This document shows, piece by piece, positions 6,116-10,276 of a DNA stretch of 10,276 nt. The stretch covers positions 1 through 10,276 of the forward strand of contig RFQD01000038.1 of the NCBI GenBank assembly GCA_009925875.1, read 5' to 3'. The position numbers and the translations under genes are program-made. Within the stretch, counting starts at the first letter, position 1. Each line of letters begins with the position of its first letter. The DNA comes from Microbacteriaceae bacterium (lineage in GTDB: Bacteria > Actinomycetota > Actinomycetes > Actinomycetales > Microbacteriaceae). Under the pieces are notes generated by a model that saw nothing but the letters and a program-made list of their open reading frames with translations, was not told where the DNA came from and made no database searches.

Positions 6116-7171
6116 ATGAGCGAAAACATGACCTGGCCTGCGCTGTTGACAGAGCTCCTCGAAGGGGAGAATTTGTCCATTGCGGAGGCAACGTGGGCTA
6201 TGGATGAGATGGTCGGTGGACGGGCGACCCCGTCCCAGATTGCAGGGTTTCTCATTGCGTTGCGGTCAAAAGGCGAAACGGTTGACGAGATTGTCGGCTT
6301 TCGTGACGCGGTGCTTCACCATGCTCTCGATTTGCCAGTAAATCCACGGGCACTCGACATCGTGGGCACGGGAGGGGATCGGCATCACACGGTCAACGTT
6401 TCCACGATGGCCAGCATTGTTGCTGCGGCAACAGGTGTTCCGGTCCTCAAGCACGGCAACCGGGCGGCGAGTAGCGCATCCGGATCATCCGATGTGCTCG
6501 GTGAATTGGGGCTCAATTTGGAGCTTGACCCGGCGGGTGTCACCCGGGTTTTTGATGAGGTGGGGATTTCATTTGCCTTCGCGGCGCTCTTTCACCCTGG
6601 TTTCCGTCATGTGGGAGAAACGCGTCGAGAGCTTGGGGTTCCCACGTTGTTCAATTTTCTCGGACCACTGTGTAACCCGGCTCGCCCCGAGGCGACGGCT
6701 CTCGGTTGCGCTCAGCTCGACCGGGTACCGCTCATGGTCGGCGTGTTTCAGACCCGGGATGCCTCGGCTCTGGTTTTTCGCGGTGACGACGGCCTCGATG
6801 AGCTCAGCACAACCGGGCACAGTCACTTATGGGAAGTCAGCCGCGGCCGCGTTGTCGAGCACGATCTCAACCCCGTAGATCTCGGTATTCGTCGAGCGAG
6901 CCTGGACGAACTTCGCGGGGGCAGCCCGACGGAGAACGCGAACGTCGTGAGACGCGTCATGTCGGGGGAGCCGGGCGCTGTCCGTGACATTGTCTTGCTG
7001 AACGCCGCCGCGGGACTCGTCGCCTTTGAACTCGCTGAAAACCCCAGTTCCATCGAGGAGCCTATTTTGCAGCGCCTCGGGGTGCACATGGCAACGTGTG
7101 CCGAGGCCATCGACAACGGCGCGGCGGCGCAAAAATTGGATGCGTGGGTTCTTGCCACCCACGCGGCTTAA
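6116..7171 (+). CDS. trpD: Anthranilate phosphoribosyltransferase
   Basis: Second step of tryptophan synthesis: joins anthranilate to the ribose-5-phosphate of PRPP, releasing pyrophosphate. The 351 residues match the family length. Residues 84-88 are GTGGD, the PRPP loop; KHGNRAASSASGSSD (112-126) is the conserved substrate and metal site; the RRELG...FNFLGPLCNP segment (170-188) carries the anthranilate-binding arginine; DDGLDELS (224-231) supplies the acidic residues that bind the second magnesium. All look intact. The start at 6116 is supported by a -10 box placed for a leaderless message; an internal ATG at codon 5 is possible. It stands alone with no other trp genes, divergent from ctaE, a neighbourhood also known in mycobacteria. 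The adjacency probably reflects inherited gene order rather than a shared pathway. Confidence 0.96.
   Translation: MSENMTWPALLTELLEGENLSIAEATWAMDEMVGGRATPSQIAGFLIALRSKGETVDEIVGFRDAVLHHALDLPVNPRALDIVGTGGDRHHTVNVSTMASIVAAATGVPVLKHGNRAASSASGSSDVLGELGLNLELDPAGVTRVFDEVGISFAFAALFHPGFRHVGETRRELGVPTLFNFLGPLCNPARPEATALGCAQLDRVPLMVGVFQTRDASALVFRGDDGLDELSTTGHSHLWEVSRGRVVEHDLNPVDLGIRRASLDELRGGSPTENANVVRRVMSGEPGAVRDIVLLNAAAGLVAFELAENPSSIEEPILQRLGVHMATCAEAIDNGAAAQKLDAWVLATHAA
7142..7164 (+). terminator. Possible terminator hairpin at the 3' end of trpD
   Basis: GCGTGGGT (7142-7149) and ACCCACGC (7157-7164) form an 8-bp perfect stem with a 7-base loop, lying within the last codons of trpD. The sequence after it (7167-7180) is T-rich but has no continuous T run. 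Only 25 bp separate the trpD stop from the convergent glpK stop, so a terminator overlapping the coding end would fit. Weak by itself; the inverted repeat may be due to codon content. Confidence 0.35.
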
Positions 7172-7196
7172 GTTCTTCTAGGTGGGTGTCGCGTCC

Positions 7197-8711
7197 TCAC
7201 GTGCTGGGGGAGTCGTCGTCTACCCATCCCGCACTCTTCGAGACGGCCTTGGACCAGACTCTCATGAGTCGCTCGGACTCCGCGACCTGCATCTGGGGGA
7301 TCCAACGTGAGTCCTCTTGCCACAACTTTCGGAGCTCATCCCGAGATGACCAATAGCCGACGGCCAGACCCGCCGCAAACGCTGCTCCAAGTGCGGTGGT
7401 CTCGATAATCCGTGGCCGGACGACGGGCACACGAACGATGTCGGATTGAAACTGCATCAGGAGGTTATTCACGACCATCCCGCCGTCGACTTTGAGTTCC
7501 GTGAGAGGCACACCCGTGTCGGCGTTCATGGCTGCGAGAACTTCAGCCGTCTGAAATGCGACGGATTCGAGGGCCGCCCGCGCGATGTGCGCCTTGGTGA
7601 CGTAGCGCGTGAGACCGACGATGACTCCGCGCGCGTTCGAGTCCCAGTGCGGTGCAAAGAGCCCGCTGAACGCGGGAACGATGGCGATTCCACCATTGTC
7701 ACTGACGGATGCGGCAAGTGGCTCGACGTCGGATGCCGACGAAAAAAGTTGCAGATTGTCTCTCAACCATTGAATGAGCGAGCCCGTGACGGCAATGGAC
7801 CCCTCGAGGGCGTAGTGCGCTGGTTCGCCCGAGACTTGATACGCCACCGTCGTAATGAGGCCGTTCTGAGAGACAGTCGGGCGTATGCCCGTGTTGAGCA
7901 TGAGAAAGTTTCCCGTGCCATACGTGTTTTTGGCTTCACCGGGTTCAAAGGCGCACTGCCCAAACGTTGCCGCGTGCTGATCTCCGAGGATTCCTGAAAC
8001 GGGTACCCCCTCAAGGTCGCCAACACAGACTCCAAAAAGACCTGATGAGGGACGAATAACGGGGAGAAGATTACGTGGAATGTCGAACACCGCGAGAAGC
8101 TCGTCGTCCCAGTCCAGGGTTTCGAGATTCATGAGGAGTGTGCGCGAGGCGTTCGTTACGTCGGTCGCGTGCACACCACCGTGTGGACCACCCGTGAGGT
8201 TCCACAGTAACCATGTGTCGATGGTGCCGAACAGCAGAGACCCTGAGCGCGCTCGTGCACGCGCATCCGGAATGTTGTCGAGAATCCAGCGCAGTTTGGA
8301 TGCGGCAAAGTACGTGGACACCGGGAGCCCCGTGAGAGCCGTGATGCGCGTGACGTCATGGTGTTGCGCGACATTGGAGACGATATCCGACGTTCGAGTG
8401 TCTTGCCACACTATGGCGTTGTACAACGGCTTTCCGGTTTCGCGATCCCAAACGACGGTGGTCTCGCGTTGATTGGTTATTCCTACGGCGACGATGTTCG
8501 CTGCGCTGAGACCCGCTTGCGTGAGCGCTAGGGCCATCACGTCCCGCGTATTCGACCAGATTTCTTCTGGATCATGTTCGACCCAACCGGCATTCGGAAA
8601 AATCTGCGTCGTTTCTTTTTGACCGACGCCCACCTTATTTCCCAGGTGATCAAACACGATGGCACGAGTGCTCGTGGTTCCGTTGTCAATGGCGAGAACG
8701 TAGTCAGTCAT
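7197..8711 (-). CDS. glpK: Glycerol kinase
   Basis: Cytoplasmic FGGY-family kinase: ATP + glycerol gives sn-glycerol 3-phosphate, feeding glycolysis and lipid synthesis. The 504 residues are full length. DNGTTSTR (9-16) is the N-terminal phosphate-binding loop; [15 protein letters not shown] (38-52) is characteristic of glycerol kinases; R82-E83 in NQRETT, Y134 and D244 in [10 protein letters not shown] match the glycerol-binding residues and catalytic aspartate of the E. coli enzyme; [15 protein letters not shown] (261-275) and [19 protein letters not shown] (406-424) are the conserved nucleotide-domain segments. The regulatory histidine phosphorylated by the PTS in many Firmicutes (His232 in enterococcal enzymes) is not apparent. 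The ATG at 8711 is 4 bp after the stop of the upstream MFS gene and lacks a ribosome binding site of its own, which suggests coupled translation. Neither a glycerol facilitator nor glycerol-phosphate dehydrogenase gene is in view. Confidence 0.97.
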   Translation of the reverse strand: MTDYVLAIDNGTTSTRAIVFDHLGNKVGVGQKETTQIFPNAGWVEHDPEEIWSNTRDVMALALTQAGLSAANIVAVGITNQRETTVVWDRETGKPLYNAIVWQDTRTSDIVSNVAQHHDVTRITALTGLPVSTYFAASKLRWILDNIPDARARARSGSLLFGTIDTWLLWNLTGGPHGGVHATDVTNASRTLLMNLETLDWDDELLAVFDIPRNLLPVIRPSSGLFGVCVGDLEGVPVSGILGDQHAATFGQCAFEPGEAKNTYGTGNFLMLNTGIRPTVSQNGLITTVAYQVSGEPAHYALEGSIAVTGSLIQWLRDNLQLFSSASDVEPLAASVSDNGGIAIVPAFSGLFAPHWDSNARGVIVGLTRYVTKAHIARAALESVAFQTAEVLAAMNADTGVPLTELKVDGGMVVNNLLMQFQSDIVRVPVVRPRIIETTALGAAFAAGLAVGYWSSRDELRKLWQEDSRWIPQMQVAESERLMRVWSKAVSKSAGWVDDDSPST

Positions 8712-8715
8712 ACCG

Positions 8716-9924
8716 TCACGCTATCGATTTGCGCGGTCGTGCGGCACCCGAAGTTATGACAAATACGACGAGTAAACCGACGAGCACAAAGAACATGTTC
8801 AAGAGTCCCCACGCTTGTCCGAGAAATCCGAGCGTGGGCGGACCGACTAAAAAGGCGACATAGCCAAATGACGCCACGATGGATACCCGGCGCGAGGAAC
8901 CGTCGGTATCACCATCCGCCGCCGCCGACAAGAGCACAGGAAAACCGAGCGCCACCCCGGCTCCCCACAACGCAGCTCCAAACAGAGCAAGTGCGTAGAC
9001 GTGGGAAAAGATGATGAGGAGCAATCCCGCGATGCCGGCGAGTGCAAACACCCTCAGGACACCAACCCGGCCAAATCGATCAATCATGATGCCGCCCGCA
9101 AATCGCACGACGGTCATGGCAGCCATCATGACCGCGAACGCGATAGAGGCGCGCACCGGGTCCGTGAGGTAGTCGTCAACCATCGACAGTGTGAGCCAGT
9201 CGAGGCCGGCACCCTCGGTAATGGTGATGCATAAAATTGCCAGTCCAAGAAATATTATTCGCGGGTCTCGCCAGGCTGCGGGGGAGTGCCGGTCGGGCGT
9301 CTCAGAGGGGACGCTCACGACGCGTCCCGTGTCTGCGGGCAAGAGGCGAATGGTTGTCCACGCCACGACGGCCACCAGCACGCACACGGCGTAAATCTGA
9401 AGGGGGAGTGCTATACCAACGGCGAGAGCAATGGTTCCGATTCCCGCTCCGGCCAGAGTGCCGATGGAGTACGCGCCGTGGAGTGGAGGCATGAGACTTC
9501 GGTGCAGCCGCTTTTCCATGTCGGTTCCCTCGACATTGATGGCGACATCACCGAGCCCGTAACCGAGCCCCGAAATCACCGCGCTGAGCGAGACGACAAT
9601 AACGTTTTCCATGGCGACGCCACTGGCCTGACCGACATAGCCGATAAACACGAGATTGAATCCCACCAGAGAACCGGTTCGAGCTCCGTATTTCGCCACA
9701 AAGCGACCCGAAAGCAGAATTCCAGTCATGGCACCGACCGCACCCGCAAAGAGAACAAGACCGAGCTGTGCCGTCGTGATGTGAAGGGCCGAACGCACTT
9801 CGGGTAGTCGCACGACCCACGATGAGCCCACCATTCCAAAAACAAAAAAATAGCCAAACAGGGTCACCAGCTCGGCCCGGACGGTGTTCGTGCCGACGCC
9901 GGCCATCGCATTATTTTTCGGCAT
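8716..9924 (-). CDS. MFS transporter, YbjJ-like, upstream of glpK
   Basis: Twelve-helix major facilitator of the cytoplasmic membrane; substrate unknown. From the ATG at 9924 it has 402 residues. Hydrophobic segments run throughout, with a polar central loop near 195-218. The loop-2 motif ([10 protein letters not shown], about 73-82) and its second-half equivalent ([12 protein letters not shown], about 280-291) are present. Segments VVRLPEVR (37-44), [11 protein letters not shown] (123-133), [14 protein letters not shown] (148-161) and TEGAGLDW (236-243) are typical of the group that includes E. coli YbjJ. I chose the ATG at 9924, 6 bases after GGGAAG; the frame extends upstream to a TTG at 9945, and another ATG lies at 9906. 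With the chosen start it overlaps the end of the upstream MFS gene by 14 bp. Its stop is 4 bp from glpK, so it is almost certainly co-transcribed with it. A role in glycerol or polyol uptake is possible from context only. Confidence 0.9.
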   Translation of the reverse strand: MPKNNAMAGVGTNTVRAELVTLFGYFFVFGMVGSSWVVRLPEVRSALHITTAQLGLVLFAGAVGAMTGILLSGRFVAKYGARTGSLVGFNLVFIGYVGQASGVAMENVIVVSLSAVISGLGYGLGDVAINVEGTDMEKRLHRSLMPPLHGAYSIGTLAGAGIGTIALAVGIALPLQIYAVCVLVAVVAWTTIRLLPADTGRVVSVPSETPDRHSPAAWRDPRIIFLGLAILCITITEGAGLDWLTLSMVDDYLTDPVRASIAFAVMMAAMTVVRFAGGIMIDRFGRVGVLRVFALAGIAGLLLIIFSHVYALALFGAALWGAGVALGFPVLLSAAADGDTDGSSRRVSIVASFGYVAFLVGPPTLGFLGQAWGLLNMFFVLVGLLVVFVITSGAARPRKSIA

Positions 9925-10276
9925 CGTCGACTTCCCGCTGCGCAATCACCTGCGAGACGTCGACAACATCCGTCGACGTCGATTCCGTCTGCAAGCCACG
10001 CCGAGACAGTGGGGCAGTGGCCGGACTGGAGAAGATGCTCCCGACCAGCAGTGCCACGGGGACGGTGAAGGCGCCGAGTAAGCCGACGACTTGACCGAGA
10101 GCGCCGAGCGCCGGTCCGGCTGCAAGGTTGGCAGTTTGTACTGTCATGACCATGGCATTCACTCGTGGGGGAGCCATGCGTTGGTCATCGCTCAGTGCCG
10201 AGACAGCAATGGGGAATCCGAGGGAGCAGCCGAAACCCCAGAGCAGTGCTCCGAGGTAGGCGAGGTGAACCACGTT
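9911..10276 (-). CDS. MFS transporter, C-terminal part; 5' end outside window
   Basis: The frame is open to the window edge and ends with TAA at 9913-9911, so only the last 121 residues are visible. The segment ALLWGFGCSLGFPIAVSALS aligns with [19 protein letters not shown] of the next gene, and AAGPALGALGQVVGLLGAF with [20 protein letters not shown], so the two proteins are paralogues. After the last helix there is a polar tail of about 35 residues rich in Ser, Thr, Asp and Val, probably cytoplasmic. The 14-bp overlap with the following MFS gene supports translational coupling and one operon with glpK. The N-terminal helices and start cannot be assessed. Confidence 0.85.
   Translation of the reverse strand, partial: NVVHLAYLGALLWGFGCSLGFPIAVSALSDDQRMAPPRVNAMVMTVQTANLAAGPALGALGQVVGLLGAFTVPVALLVGSIFSSPATAPLSRRGLQTESTSTDVVDVSQVIAQREVDDAEK

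Overview
The window reads as a stretch of an actinobacterial chromosome, most likely a Microbacteriaceae-like or related lineage. The basis is the fused aa3-bc1 respiratory gene set: a diheme QcrC, a Rieske QcrA with three N-terminal membrane helices, the actinobacterial subunit CtaF, and divergent trpD beside ctaE. Base composition is moderately GC-rich by eye. The genus is inference; no rRNA or other marker is present.

Layout. Positions 2-1410 (+) hold the 3' part of ctaD (cytochrome c oxidase subunit I) followed by ctaF (subunit IV). Positions 1411-1876 form the only sizeable gene-free region. It carries a 7-bp tandem repeat with G-quadruplex potential on the minus strand, a 17-bp direct repeat and a strong hairpin terminator. 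Positions 1877-6046 (-) are the ctaE-qcrC-qcrA-qcrB operon, read from high to low coordinates and convergent with ctaF. A 69-bp divergent promoter region (6047-6115) separates ctaE from trpD (6116-7171, +). On the minus strand, 7197-10276 carries two consecutive MFS transporter genes (the upstream one cut by the window edge) and then glpK, all tightly spaced and probably one operon convergent with trpD.

How the genes work together. QcrB, QcrA and QcrC form the menaquinol:cytochrome c reductase half, and CtaD, CtaE and CtaF (with CtaC outside the window) form the oxidase half, of the obligate actinobacterial bc1-aa3 supercomplex. Electrons pass through the two c-type hemes of QcrC rather than a soluble cytochrome c. 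TrpD is the second step of tryptophan synthesis and is only a neighbour. GlpK phosphorylates glycerol; the substrate of the co-transcribed transporters cannot be read from the sequence.

Most of the region is ordinary core metabolism. I did not find a novel defence, mobile or biosynthetic system. The points most worth checking are an apparent one-base frameshift near the 5' end of qcrA, the heptamer repeat between the two convergent respiratory operons, and the MFS-MFS-glpK gene cluster.
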